Shown in pieces: positions 1 to 7,734 of a DNA stretch of 64,000 nt. The notes under the pieces are model-generated. The model saw nothing but the letters and a program-made list of their open reading frames with translations. It searched no databases and was not told where the DNA came from. The stretch's first letter is position 1, and every line of letters starts with the position of its first letter. Origin of the DNA: Marinoscillum sp040222955. Its GTDB lineage: Bacteria; Bacteroidota; Bacteroidia; Cytophagales; Cyclobacteriaceae. Location of the stretch: NCBI RefSeq assembly GCF_040222955.1, contig NZ_JAVKCA010000012.1:167756-231755 (forward strand). The letters are read 5' to 3'. A program made the position numbers and the translations under genes.

Positions 1-565
1 GAATGGCCGTTTCCCGGTCGGTGTATTTCTCCAGTAAATGCAAAAGCAAACACCAGTAGGAATTGGCACCACCGCTGGAGTAGATCCGGTGCTCCTCCGT
101 AATCACACTGCCGTCCATCACCTCCACCTCCGGAAACAGTTCGCGGAATTCATTCTGAAAACCCCAATGGGTAGAGCACTTCTTCCCATCCAGCAGGCCC
201 GTGGACGCCAGGAGAAAAGCCCCTACACAAAGTGAAGCCACCTCCGCCCCTTTTTCATATTGCTCGCTGACCCAGGGTATTAAGGTTTTGTTTTTGGCAA
301 TGGCCGCCTGCATGTCCCCAAAAAGCGCCGGGATCAATACCAGGTCTGTCTGATCTATGTCCTTTATCAGGCGGTCGGTGTGGATGGAGTATCGGCCATC
401 ATTGAGTTTAATTTCCTTTTTGGCACCTACCAGCTCCACCTGAAACAAAGGCTCCTTACCTGATGCGGCTAAAAATTGATTGGCGGCAGAAAACAAATAC
501 TGCGGGTCAGCTATGGCCTGCATGACGGAGGACTCGGGTACAAGAATGCTTACTGTTTTCATCAT
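1..565 (-). CDS. GlxA-family transcriptional regulator (C-terminus beyond window)
   Basis: The reading frame is open from ATG codons at 565 and 562 down to base 1, so the protein is cut by the left edge. The 188 visible residues form a DJ-1/PfpI-like domain: an N-terminal strand (KTVSILVPESSV), a DLVLIPALFGD segment and the nucleophile-elbow region EVASLCVGAFLLASTGLLDGKK, with Cys in the usual place. An SSGGANSYWCLLLHLLE segment follows. This order is typical of GlxA/FtrA regulators, in which an AraC-type DNA-binding domain follows; that domain would lie outside the window. The gene is divergent from the SRPBCC gene at 705 and could regulate that cluster (inference). A stand-alone DJ-1/PfpI protein is the alternative. 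Confidence 0.85.
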   Translation of the reverse strand, partial: MMKTVSILVPESSVMQAIADPQYLFSAANQFLAASGKEPLFQVELVGAKKEIKLNDGRYSIHTDRLIKDIDQTDLVLIPALFGDMQAAIAKNKTLIPWVSEQYEKGAEVASLCVGAFLLASTGLLDGKKCSTHWGFQNEFRELFPEVEVMDGSVITEEHRIYSSGGANSYWCLLLHLLEKYTDRETAI

Positions 566-704
566 TTCAGAAAATTAACACACTTAGGAAGCGAATAAAT
601 TAAAGTTAAAAGTATTTGTCGCAAAACACCCCGATGCTGTCATTTTCCTACAGCCTGAGTCTGTGCGATATGGTTCATCTTTGTCAAAACAAAACATTAA
701 AACC

Positions 705-1133
705 ATGACAACTGAAACAAGAACCATTACGATTCAGACCAGTATCAAAGCCGCGATAGAAAAGGTATGGCAGCTGTGGAGTAACCCCGCAGACATCACG
801 AAGTGGAGTACCCCCGCGCCCGACTGGCACACTACAAAGGCCGAAAACGACCTGCGCTCCGGCGGAAAATTTCTTTCCCGAATGGAGGCCAAAGACGGCA
901 GCTTCGGTTTCGACTTTAGCGGTGTATATGACCAGGTAAAAACCCACAAGCAAATGGACTACACCCTGGACGATGGCCGGAAGGTACAGATCACCTTTGC
1001 GGTACAGGGAAGCGAAACCACCATCACCCAAACCTTTGAGCCGGAAAATGAAAATCCCATAGAAATGCAAAGAGAAGGCTGGCAAGCCATTCTGAACAAT
1101 TTCAAACAATACGCAGAGGCCCAAAAGGGGTAA
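705..1133 (+). CDS. SRPBCC / AHSA1-like domain protein
   Basis: This 142-residue protein matches the activator-of-Hsp90-ATPase-like (START/Bet v1) fold. It opens with the family pattern of a beta strand then a helix (TIQTSIKAAIEKVWQLWSNPADITKW), has a central SGGKFLSRME strand and ends in the long helix EMQREGWQAILNNFKQYAEA. The fold binds hydrophobic ligands; no reaction can be assigned. The start is the ATG at 705, placed after an A-rich leader, rather than the upstream in-frame start at 663, because the family begins at this strand. It is the first gene of a co-directional run (705-5051) with gaps of 27-80 bp, so probably one operon. Confidence 0.85.
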   Translation: MTTETRTITIQTSIKAAIEKVWQLWSNPADITKWSTPAPDWHTTKAENDLRSGGKFLSRMEAKDGSFGFDFSGVYDQVKTHKQMDYTLDDGRKVQITFAVQGSETTITQTFEPENENPIEMQREGWQAILNNFKQYAEAQKG

Positions 1134-1176
1134 CACCTATTTCTGTACCCTCAATCATTCAAAATAGTTAAAGATC

Positions 1177-1752
1177 ATGTCTACAAAAGTAATTTTCAAC
1201 ATGAGCATGTCTCTGGATGGCTACATCACGGGACTCAATGACGACTCCAGCCAACTGCACAATTGGTATTTTGGTGGAGATACGGAGCTGACAGGGACAC
1301 CCTTCAAAGTCTCTAAGGACAGTGCCGATCTGCTGGGCAAAGCCATGGCCTCTGTGGGAGCGATGGTCACCGGGCGAAGAACATTCGACATTTCCGAAGC
1401 ATGGGGCGGACAGCCACCACTTGGGGTGCATCATTTTGTAGTGACCCACCAGCCGGTAGCCGAATGGTCAAAAGCGGGCTCGCCTTTTACCTTCGTCACC
1501 ACCGGAATTGCAGATGCCATCAGCCTGGCCAAAGTCAGGGCCGGATCAAAGGCCGTTTGTATTAGCTCAGCCAGCATACTACGGCAGGCACTGAAGGACG
1601 GGCTGGTGGATGAGATACATATAGACCTGGTGCATGTCCTCCTTGGTGAGGGAAAGCCCCTGTTTGCCCATACCACACAACCAAAACTGGAATGTTTCAG
1701 ATCCGTGAGTGGAACCGGAGTTACACACCTGGCCTTTACGGTGATCAGGTAA
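1177..1752 (+). CDS. RibD C-terminal / dihydrofolate reductase-like protein
   Basis: The 191 residues show the hallmarks of the RibD C-terminal (DHFR-like) family: a first strand leading to MSLDGYITG, a central TGRRTFDISEAWGG motif, an ISSASILRQALKDGLVDEIHI segment and the late GEGKPLF motif. Members bind NADPH with a DHFR-like fold; most, like this stand-alone type, have no proven substrate. It lies 43 bp after the SRPBCC gene and 43 bp before the VOC gene. A second member sits at 4017 in the same cluster, but the two are clearly different in sequence, so this is not a recent duplication. Confidence 0.88.
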   Translation: MSTKVIFNMSMSLDGYITGLNDDSSQLHNWYFGGDTELTGTPFKVSKDSADLLGKAMASVGAMVTGRRTFDISEAWGGQPPLGVHHFVVTHQPVAEWSKAGSPFTFVTTGIADAISLAKVRAGSKAVCISSASILRQALKDGLVDEIHIDLVHVLLGEGKPLFAHTTQPKLECFRSVSGTGVTHLAFTVIR

Positions 1753-1795
1753 GGCTGACCGGCACCAAACCTACTGTGATGCATAATATGAGAAG

Positions 1796-2242
1796 ATGAT
1801 GGCTGTGATTGTTACTTACCTGACTTTTAGTGGCAACTGCCGCCAGGCAATGACCTTTTACCAACAGTGCCTCGGGGGACAATTGAAGTTTCAAACGGTA
1901 GCGGAGTCTCCCCTGTCGGAAGAGATGTCCGAGCCCATGAAAGCGTGCATCGTGCATGCCACACTTTCCAATGGCGTCATGAAGCTAATGGGTTCAGACA
2001 TAGTGCCTGAGTCGGGTCTGGTAAAGGGCAATTCGGTATCTCTCTCACTCACCTGCACCAGTACCGGAGAGCTCAAAAGGCTCTACCGAAAGCTGTCGTC
2101 AGGTGGTACTGCCAGTCATCCCCCTCAGGAAACGCACTGGGGTGCGCTGTTTGGCGAACTCACAGATAAGTTTGGCAACCACTGGCTCCTGAGCTGCGCC
2201 CATCGTGCGGGTTCGGCAGCCGTCAATCATCACTATGGCTAA
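1796..2242 (+). CDS. VOC (glyoxalase/PhnB-like) family protein
   Basis: This 148-residue protein begins VTYLTFSGNCRQAMTFYQQCLGG, the typical opening of PhnB-like vicinal-oxygen-chelate proteins, and continues with ATLSNGVMKLMGSDIVPE and the closing strand WGALFGELTDKFGNHWLLSC. The family uses paired beta-alpha-beta-beta-beta units to hold a metal or ligand; the substrate is unknown. Two adjacent ATGs (1796 and 1799) could both serve as start. The co-directional neighbours suggest co-transcription. The pairing of SRPBCC, RibD-like and VOC genes recurs in Bacteroidota, but this gives no function. Confidence 0.85.
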   Translation: MMAVIVTYLTFSGNCRQAMTFYQQCLGGQLKFQTVAESPLSEEMSEPMKACIVHATLSNGVMKLMGSDIVPESGLVKGNSVSLSLTCTSTGELKRLYRKLSSGGTASHPPQETHWGALFGELTDKFGNHWLLSCAHRAGSAAVNHHYG

Positions 2243-2322
2243 AAACAAGGAGTCCGGACGTGAAATTCCAGCCGGACCTGGATGATCAACCCCTTTACAC
2301 TAACATCAAACCATTTAAAACC

Positions 2323-2712
2323 ATGAAAAATAAAATCCTGTTTATCCTATCCCTGCTGTGCGGACTGCTGTTCGTCAACGCAGGACTCAACAAAATCTTC
2401 GACTATATACCCGTGCCAGACGATATGCCTGAGCAGGCGGTGAAAATGTTTATGGCCATGATGGAAATCACCTGGCTGATGCCACTGTTAGCGGCCTTTG
2501 AGATCATCGGTGGAATATTGTTTATTGTACCCAGATTCAGGGCCTTCGGAGCCCTGATGCTCACGCCCATTATGGTGGGAATTTTAGCTCACCACTTCAC
2601 GCTGAATATGGGCCTGCCAGTCCCACTGATCATGGCCGCTGTGCTGATTTGGGTGATCATCGAAAACCGGAAAAAATACCTACCTCTGGTAAGGAACCAC
2701 ATGAATAGCTAG
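2323..2712 (+). CDS. DoxX-like four-helix membrane protein (first of two)
   Basis: The ATG at 2323 gives a 129-residue protein that starts directly with a hydrophobic helix (KNKILFILSLLCGLLFVNAGLNKIF), as DoxX-family proteins do. The GLNKIF motif after the first helix is characteristic. Three more membrane segments follow (around residues 50-70, 75-95 and 98-115). The longer frame from 2260 would add a soluble leader that the family lacks. A second DoxX-like gene follows after 27 bp. DoxX proteins are inner-membrane proteins of mostly unknown role, sometimes linked to redox stress. Confidence 0.8.
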   Translation: MKNKILFILSLLCGLLFVNAGLNKIFDYIPVPDDMPEQAVKMFMAMMEITWLMPLLAAFEIIGGILFIVPRFRAFGALMLTPIMVGILAHHFTLNMGLPVPLIMAAVLIWVIIENRKKYLPLVRNHMNS

Positions 2713-2739
2713 GCAGAAAACACTAAAAAGACCAAAACC

Positions 2740-3156
2740 ATGACCAACACCAAATCCATTTCCAAAGGCCGACGCTGGACGGCCCGAATCATGAGCGGAA
2801 TCGTCCTCCTGTTTATGCTGATGGACAGCATCATGAAATTCATCCAACCTCCTGTGGTGGTAGAAACCACGGTGGCCCTTGGCTTTGCCGAGGATCAGAT
2901 TTATATTCTGGGCATTCTTGGCCTGCTCTCCACCCTCCTGTATGCCTTGCCAAAAACCTCCATTCTGGGAGCGGTATTGCTCACCGGCTACTGGGGTGGC
3001 GTCATTGCCACACATCTGCGACTGGATAATCCATTGTTTTCTCACCTCTTGTTTCCGGTCTATCTGGCCATACTCGCCTGGGGTGGACTCTGGCTGGTCA
3101 ATGAGCAACTACGGGCGTTGTTTCCCTTCCGTGCCACACGGGTAAAACCAGACTGA
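2740..3156 (+). CDS. DoxX-like membrane protein (second of two)
   Basis: The 138-residue product has a basic N-terminus (SKGRRWTARI) and four predicted membrane helices. The first helix is followed by MDSIMKFIQPP, in the position of the usual DoxX motif. The remainder (ILGILGLLSTLLYALPKTSILGAVLLTGYWGG) matches the DoxX-like arrangement with a conserved GYWGG turn and a late THLR. It differs from the preceding gene at most positions, so the pair are distant relatives rather than a fresh duplication. Co-directional with 27 bp between them, they could assemble together (inference). Confidence 0.8.
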   Translation: MTNTKSISKGRRWTARIMSGIVLLFMLMDSIMKFIQPPVVVETTVALGFAEDQIYILGILGLLSTLLYALPKTSILGAVLLTGYWGGVIATHLRLDNPLFSHLLFPVYLAILAWGGLWLVNEQLRALFPFRATRVKPD

Positions 3157-3226
3157 TTTTCTCATTTTCTTCGGGGCAATAAGTGAGGTGGTTCATTAAA
3201 TTAGTAATCATTAAACAACCAGCAAA

Positions 3227-3970
3227 ATGGAATTCAACCCCAACAACCACATTGTCAAACGCTGCATTCAGGGCATGGCCATGGAAGACAAAGGCCAGCC
3301 CGAAGAAGCCCGCCAGGTATTTCTACTGGCCTGGAACGAAGCCACCAACGACTTTGAAAAGTTTATCGCTGCTCACTATGTATCCCGGCATCAGCAAAGT
3401 GTCACCGACAGGCTAAAATGGCTGGAAACAACCCTGAGCTATGCCCTGAAGGTCAATGACGACACGGTGGCGAGTGTCTTTCCCGCATTATATGCCAGCA
3501 TTGGCCAGTGCTACGAAGAGCTGGCTAAGCCGGATCAGGCCAAAAGAAACCGTGAATTGGCAGCTTCATTTCAGGCAAAACCCTCAGACAAAGGGCCCTT
3601 TTATCACGGCACGAAAGCAGACCTGCAAATAGGCGACTTGCTGGTAGCCGGGAAACTGTCTAACTACAAGACGGATCTCAAAATGAATCACATCTATTTC
3701 ACCGCCCTGGCGAATAACGCGGGCCTGGCCGCCGCCCTGGCCAATGGAGAGGGACACGAACGTGTTTACATCGTGGAGCCGACCGGGGGATTCGAAAACG
3801 ACCCGAATGTGACCGATAAGAAATTTCCGGGCAACCCCACACGCTCCTATCGCACGGAGGCACCGCTGAAGATCGTGGGTGAGGTGACGAACTGGGCAAG
3901 GCAATCACCGGAGGGCATCCAAAAGTGGCGCGAAAAACTGGACCGAAACAAAGGAGAAATTATTAACTGA
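3227..3970 (+). CDS. arr: Rifampin ADP-ribosyltransferase (Arr) fused to a helical N-terminal domain
   Basis: Residues about 123-225 of this 247-residue protein match Arr enzymes, which inactivate rifamycins by transferring ADP-ribose from NAD. Key segments are FYHGTKADLQIGDLL, MNHIYFTA, VYIVEPTGGFENDPNVTDKK and FPGNPTRSYRTEAPLKIVGE, all strongly conserved in the family. Residues 1-118 are an added alpha-helical region resembling tetratricopeptide repeats (for example DKGQPEEARQVFLLAWNEA and ASIGQCYEELAKPDQAKR). Classical Arr proteins are only about 140 residues. The NAD-binding core looks intact, so activity is plausible. It sits within the co-directional stress-gene run. Confidence 0.88.
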   Translation: MEFNPNNHIVKRCIQGMAMEDKGQPEEARQVFLLAWNEATNDFEKFIAAHYVSRHQQSVTDRLKWLETTLSYALKVNDDTVASVFPALYASIGQCYEELAKPDQAKRNRELAASFQAKPSDKGPFYHGTKADLQIGDLLVAGKLSNYKTDLKMNHIYFTALANNAGLAAALANGEGHERVYIVEPTGGFENDPNVTDKKFPGNPTRSYRTEAPLKIVGEVTNWARQSPEGIQKWREKLDRNKGEIIN

Positions 3971-4016
3971 GCGGTGGCCAGGTGCTGAACCTGACCCGCC
4001 AAAACGAACAACGAGC

Positions 4017-4559
4017 ATGAGAAAAATAGTATTGGACCTGGCAGTAACCCTCGATGGATTCATCGAAGGGCCCAACGGGGAAATCGATTGGTGCATCCTG
4101 GACGATGACATGGACTTTGAAGGGTTCCTGGCAGGCATCGACACCATATTCTATGGCAGAGTAAGCTATGATGCCTGGGGCAACTTTCAGCCCGATGCCC
4201 AAGCCAGCCCGGCAGAACAATCACTTTGGCGGGAAGTCCATTCGAAAGAAAAAATTGTGTTTTCCAGGCAGAGCAGTCCCGATGAGCGGGCCACGTACAT
4301 CAGCTCCGACCTGACTGAAAAGGTAGCAGAAATCAAAAAGCAGGAAGGTAAAGACATCTGGCTCTATGGGGGCGCCGGCCTCATCACCACGTTTATCCGG
4401 TACGGACTCATAGACCGCTACAGACTCTCTGTACATCCCGTAGCGCTGGGAAGTGGAAAGCCCCTGTTCGAAGACCTGAAAGCACGGCTGGGGTTAAAAC
4501 TACTCCAGACCAAAACCTTCCGGTCCGGGGTGGTACAGCTGATTTACGAGCCTGCATAG
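4017..4559 (+). CDS. RibD C-terminal / dihydrofolate reductase-like protein (second)
   Basis: At 180 residues this is a standard-length stand-alone DHFR-like protein: LDLAVTLDGFIEGPNGEIDW near the N-terminus, IDTIFYGRVSYDAWG in the middle, then DIWLYGGAGLITTFIRYGLIDR and the late LGSGKPLFEDL. These positions mirror the NADPH-binding fold of RibD. It follows arr after 46 bp. It is only distantly similar to the member at 1177. Substrate unknown. Confidence 0.88.
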   Translation: MRKIVLDLAVTLDGFIEGPNGEIDWCILDDDMDFEGFLAGIDTIFYGRVSYDAWGNFQPDAQASPAEQSLWREVHSKEKIVFSRQSSPDERATYISSDLTEKVAEIKKQEGKDIWLYGGAGLITTFIRYGLIDRYRLSVHPVALGSGKPLFEDLKARLGLKLLQTKTFRSGVVQLIYEPA

Positions 4560-4601
4560 CACACCGTCCCTCATTTTTGGTCATCAAAACACCCATCCCA
4601 T

Positions 4602-5051
4602 ATGAAAACATTCAGGAACATTCTTCTCACCGCCCTGCTGGTGGGCACGCTGGACCTCACGGCCGCTATCATACAGTTTAAGCTAACCGGTGGAGACAAT
4701 CCCCTGCAGATCCTGCGGTTTATTGCCAGCGGGGTCTTTGGCAGTGCCGCATTTGGTGGCGGCCTCTCCATGGTGGTCTGGGGCTTGCTCCTGCACTACT
4801 TCATCGCTACGGGCTGGACTGCAGCCTATTTCGTGATCTACCCCCTGCTCTCCCAGTCCTCCTATCCCCTCCTGCCGGGTATGGTCTATGGGGTAGTCAT
4901 TTGGCTGTGTATGAACCTGGTGGTAGTTCCCCTCAGCCATACACCGCCCCTGCCACCGGACCTCCTGCAGAATGTCACGGGCATCCTGATCCTCATCCTG
5001 TTTGTAGGGTTGCCCATATCCATCATCTTCCATCGGTCACGGGTGGGGTGA
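4602..5051 (+). CDS. Hypothetical four-helix membrane protein
   Basis: The 149-residue product has hydrophobic segments near residues 6-25, 38-80, 98-115 and 125-143, joined by short polar loops, and begins with a basic MKTFR. I do not recognise a named family. It is the last gene of the co-directional run, 42 bp after the RibD-like gene, and like the DoxX pair is a small integral membrane protein. The region after its stop contains a degenerate REP half-site (near 5089) rather than a clear terminator. Confidence 0.65.
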   Translation: MKTFRNILLTALLVGTLDLTAAIIQFKLTGGDNPLQILRFIASGVFGSAAFGGGLSMVVWGLLLHYFIATGWTAAYFVIYPLLSQSSYPLLPGMVYGVVIWLCMNLVVVPLSHTPPLPPDLLQNVTGILILILFVGLPISIIFHRSRVG

Positions 5052-5088
5052 CCGGGTTTTGGTATCGCCTGCTTCTTAATTAGTAATG

Positions 5089-5110
5089 CCTGACAGGTTT
5101 TGGAACCTTA
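5089..5110. repeat. Degenerate REP half-copy
   Basis: CCTGACAGGTTTTGGAACC here matches the left part of the palindrome at 7043-7070 (CCTGACAGGTTTTGAAACC) with one difference. The right arm is decayed. It lies next to the RAYT gene, the type of enzyme that acts on REP sequences. Confidence 0.6.
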
Positions 5111-5186
5111 TCAATTCAGTGTAATTGCTCCTAAATCAGACGCACGATCCGGTTTTGGGTAGCTCGTTCTATTTGTCCGACTCTGC

Positions 5187-5771
5187 TCATGACGATTCTT
5201 GTTTGAAAAATTTATCGTCGTTCCAATTCGCTGGGTTGTTTTCTATATAATCATTGATACGTTGGTATTCTGCATCGTCGCGAATGATATGGTCGTGATA
5301 CCGCGATTGCCATTTGAAATCAGGGTTAATTATTTTCGAATTTTTGGTTACCCCGATTTTGTAACCACGAACAATAGATGCCAAATTTTGTGATTGGGGG
5401 CCAAATTTATTTAAGGATGGCGTTTGGAATTGTCGGGATGTGCGCTGTGGTAGAGACGCAAAATTTTGCGTCTCTACGGATTCCTGATTCAATACACCGG
5501 GTTTGTCAATGATAATAATCCCATGGATATGATTGGGCATGACCACAAATGCCCCTAATTGCACAAATGGAAAATGGTTTGGTATTTCATACCAACACGA
5601 TTGTGCATGCACACCCATTTCTGATAAAATCATTTGATCGCTAGCGATTTCACCGAAAAAATGCACCCGACCATGGGTGCAGATGGTGATAAAATAGGCG
5701 GCATTGCTGCCATAATCCCACCATGGTGCGCGGGCTGATGCAATGCGGTATTTGTTGTTGAATGTTTCCAC
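5187..5771 (-). CDS. REP-associated tyrosine transposase (RAYT, Y1_Tnp/HUH family)
   Basis: This 194-residue protein belongs to the IS200-like Y1 transposase superfamily of single-copy RAYTs. It shows the opening YRIASARAPWWDYGSNAAYFITICT, the HUH pair in FVVMPNHIHGIIII and the tyrosine region WQSRYHDHIIRDDAEYQRI ending in YIENNPANW. These enzymes nick single-stranded REP hairpins. A stretch near residues 98-125 (ESVETQNFASLPQRT) has no counterpart in the fold and is encoded by a perfect 28-bp palindrome at 5450-5477 that keeps the frame open. The HxH and Tyr positions are intact, so activity is plausible. REP-like palindromes occur nearby at 5089, 7043 and 14094. Confidence 0.9.
   Translation of the reverse strand: METFNNKYRIASARAPWWDYGSNAAYFITICTHGRVHFFGEIASDQMILSEMGVHAQSCWYEIPNHFPFVQLGAFVVMPNHIHGIIIIDKPGVLNQESVETQNFASLPQRTSRQFQTPSLNKFGPQSQNLASIVRGYKIGVTKNSKIINPDFKWQSRYHDHIIRDDAEYQRINDYIENNPANWNDDKFFKQESS
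5450..5477. repeat. Perfect 28-bp palindrome inside the RAYT gene
   Basis: Arms of 14 bp (GTAGAGACGCAAAA and its exact reverse complement) meet with no spacer. The palindrome lies in the minus-strand RAYT frame and encodes a linker (ETQNFASLPQ, with flanking bases). A second, decayed relative may lie just downstream in the same gene at 5380-5400 (protein SQNLAS). The sequence is typical of REP-like units rather than of a terminator, having no T-run. Confidence 0.85.
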
Positions 5772-5929
5772 GCTCCATCAGTTCTAGTTTATCAATAAAT
5801 GCATCGGTAACAACTTGCCCAAAGGGAACTGTATAGTTCAGATTTTTTGATTGCCATTGGCTGTATTAGATTCTATTGAATTGAAATCTAAAATAACCAA
5901 TTGCTGCGATATCCAATGATAGTATTGAG

Positions 5930-6255
5930 GTAAACGGTCATATTCAACCGTTGCACGGCTATCTTGAAACCCTACACGGTTATCTTCAAACGCTACATGG
6001 TTGTCTTGAACGGCTGCACGGTCATCTTGAAACACTGCACAGCCATATTGAAACACTGCACGGTCATCTTAAACGGCTGCACAGCCATCTTCAACCGCTG
6101 CACGGTCATCTTGAACCGCTGCACGGTCATCTTGAACGGCTGCATGGTTGTCTTGAATCTCTGCACGGCTATTTGAAACACTGCACGGCTACCTTGAAAC
6201 ACTGCACGGTTATCTTGAACGGCTGCACAGCCCTCTTAAACCACTCCACAGCTTG
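5930..6255. repeat. 21-bp tandem repeat (minisatellite), about 15 copies
   Basis: Units of 21 bp with consensus CTGCACGGTCATCTTGAACGG run without interruption from about 5930 to 6255, with 1-5 changes per unit. One unit near 6165-6184 is 20 bp, so the reading frame shifts there. Because the period is divisible by three and the unit lacks stops in several frames, overlapping ORFs appear on both strands. Read on the minus strand the unit encodes VQRFKMT heptads, interrupted by two TAG codons and the 1-bp deletion. It lies between the RAYT gene and the hypothetical gene at 6383. I see no convincing intact gene across it. Confidence 0.85.
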
Positions 6256-6382
6256 CCTTTCTCCATCAAAAAAAATCACCGGGACGTTATTTTTAAACAA
6301 CAGGTATTTAATATAACGTTTCCGTGTATTATTTTTCTTATCATTTTTTACTTTTTATCCATCCATAATCCAATTAACTACC

Positions 6383-7024
6383 ATGACCAGAAATCAAATC
6401 AACCGCCTGGAAATGTACCAGGCCACCAACTCCTACCTGGACAGCAATGCCGCCGTATGGAGTGCCATTCCCATTATCAATACCTACAAAACGGCCTTCG
6501 TGCAGACGATCCAGGGCATACAGGAAACGAGCCAGAAGCAGGAGTCTGCCCAGGTCTACCTCAGCACTTCGCTCCGCCAGCTGAAGCACCAAATCGCGCA
6601 GAAGATGGACATCCTGGACGACACGCTGGAGGCCTATGCGGCAGATACGGAAAACAGCGAGCTCCTGGCCCGGGCCGCCAACTCAGCCTCCGACTATTTC
6701 CGCCTATCCAACGAGGACTTTGAGATCAAAACCAAAAATGTGATAGACCTGCTGGACAGCAACCTGGCGGCTATGGCTGACTATAACATGTCCGAGGCGC
6801 AGATCGAAGAGGTCAAAACGACCTTCGGGCTTTTTCAGTACATGCGCAGTACGCCCCGCTCCTACCGCATCCAGTCCCGCACGGCTACCGCCGACCTGGT
6901 GTCGCTCTTTGAAGAAGGCGACAAACATCTCTCCCGGCTCGATAATGTGCTGAAACGATTTAAGCGTTCCGCCCCCTCCTTCTACACGGGCTACACCGCC
7001 GCCCGCACCATCGTAAACCACTAA
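6383..7024 (+). CDS. Hypothetical alpha-helical protein
   Basis: The 213-residue product is predicted to be almost wholly helical, with long amphipathic stretches (residues 25-100 and 110-190) and no signal peptide or membrane helix. The C-terminus is basic (RFKRSAPSFYTGYTAARTIVNH). No family is recognised. G+C-rich codon use resembles the core genes rather than the A+T-richer genes that follow, so it is probably native. It is flanked by the 21-bp minisatellite on the left and by REP element A on the right. Confidence 0.7.
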   Translation: MTRNQINRLEMYQATNSYLDSNAAVWSAIPIINTYKTAFVQTIQGIQETSQKQESAQVYLSTSLRQLKHQIAQKMDILDDTLEAYAADTENSELLARAANSASDYFRLSNEDFEIKTKNVIDLLDSNLAAMADYNMSEAQIEEVKTTFGLFQYMRSTPRSYRIQSRTATADLVSLFEEGDKHLSRLDNVLKRFKRSAPSFYTGYTAARTIVNH

Positions 7025-7040
7025 GCTGGTAGCCTCCTCC

Positions 7041-7205
7041 GTACCTGACAGGTTTTGAAACCTGTCAGGTATGACTAAGAGGGTAAGGTCTGCACACTCC
7101 TGATGGTTATGAGCGGTGGTATTTTTATTTATTCCATTCTGTAGGTGCTTGTCCATATTCCCCATGCTTTGTCTCACCCTTCGACGGGGCTCAGGCTGCA
7201 AAGCA
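7041..7205. repeat. Dispersed repeat element A with REP palindrome
   Basis: The element starts with a palindrome at 7043-7070: 13-bp arms (ACCTGACAGGTTT) around a TG centre. About 130 bp follow (TGATGGTTATGAGCGG, ATTTTTATTTATT, GTGCTTGTCCA) and it ends with CCCTTCGACGGGGCTCAGG. The whole unit recurs, diverged, at 14092-14250, and its right end recurs at 7974 and 8695. This is the hallmark of a REP/BIME-like family and fits the RAYT at 5187. Confidence 0.85.
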
Positions 7206-7224
7206 ACACGTGCCGTTTCTTAGT

Positions 7225-7725
7225 TTACTCGGTGCTTCCCTCATATAATTCCTTCACTCTTTCAAAATCAGTCCTTTCTCCAATTTCATAAAAGTACTCC
7301 AATTGCCATTTCTGAGTACTCTCGGCTTGTTTATTGCTAGTCGTGTCCCAACCTGGATAAACCCGGAATGCTCTTTTCCCCTCTTTCCCGGCAGTTGAAA
7401 GAATTCCTTTTTTAATCAACTCGGATTTCGGAAAAACAAACTGCCCAAATTGATTTTCAGTCCTTACATTCACAATGAAAAAGTCTATTTGATCAGTGTC
7501 CTCAAAAGGTTCAATTGGTCCATTTCCTTTTCGCTTCCAAAATGTTACGAATTGTCCTGCTTTTTTAGGGGTCGTTTTAGCGTTTCTGCTTACAATATTG
7601 CGTCCATTGAGTTGAAACTGGCAAGCATCATATTCTTTACTTTCCGGATCCAACCGTAAGTTGGAAACCTCAAGGGCATTCTTATCGTAAATTTCTGCTT
7701 TAATTTGTTTCAGGTTCTTATCCAT
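7225..7725 (-). CDS. MepB-family protein
   Basis: About 166 residues starting at the ATG at 7725; the frame extends to a TTG at 7734, but the family begins close to MDKNLKQIKAEIYDK. Recognisable MepB features are SKEYDACQFQLNGRNIVSRNAKTTPKKAGQF, FVTFWKRKGNGPIEPF, a central FFIVNVRTENQFGQFVFPKSELIKKGILS and KGKRAFRVYPGWD. MepB is named from the Staphylococcus mepRAB locus and its biochemical role is unknown. The A+T-rich codon use and isolated position between repeats suggest acquired DNA. Confidence 0.88.
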   Translation of the reverse strand: MDKNLKQIKAEIYDKNALEVSNLRLDPESKEYDACQFQLNGRNIVSRNAKTTPKKAGQFVTFWKRKGNGPIEPFEDTDQIDFFIVNVRTENQFGQFVFPKSELIKKGILSTAGKEGKRAFRVYPGWDTTSNKQAESTQKWQLEYFYEIGERTDFERVKELYEGSTE

Positions 7726-7734
7726 ACCTCTCAA

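Noticed and set aside
684..1136. Long antisense ORF opposite the SRPBCC gene (and similar frames opposite 22-25 kb and 45-46 kb)
   Set aside because: They are shadows of strongly supported genes; the sense strand has clear family motifs and the antisense frames have none.
5930..6255. Tandem array that could be taken for a CRISPR
   Set aside because: Repeats are adjacent with no unique spacers and each unit is only 21 bp; no cas genes lie nearby.
5951..6316. Several overlapping ORFs (both strands) over the minisatellite
   Set aside because: They arise because the repeat unit lacks stops in several frames. None has a convincing start and end domain, and a 1-bp deletion shifts the frame midway.
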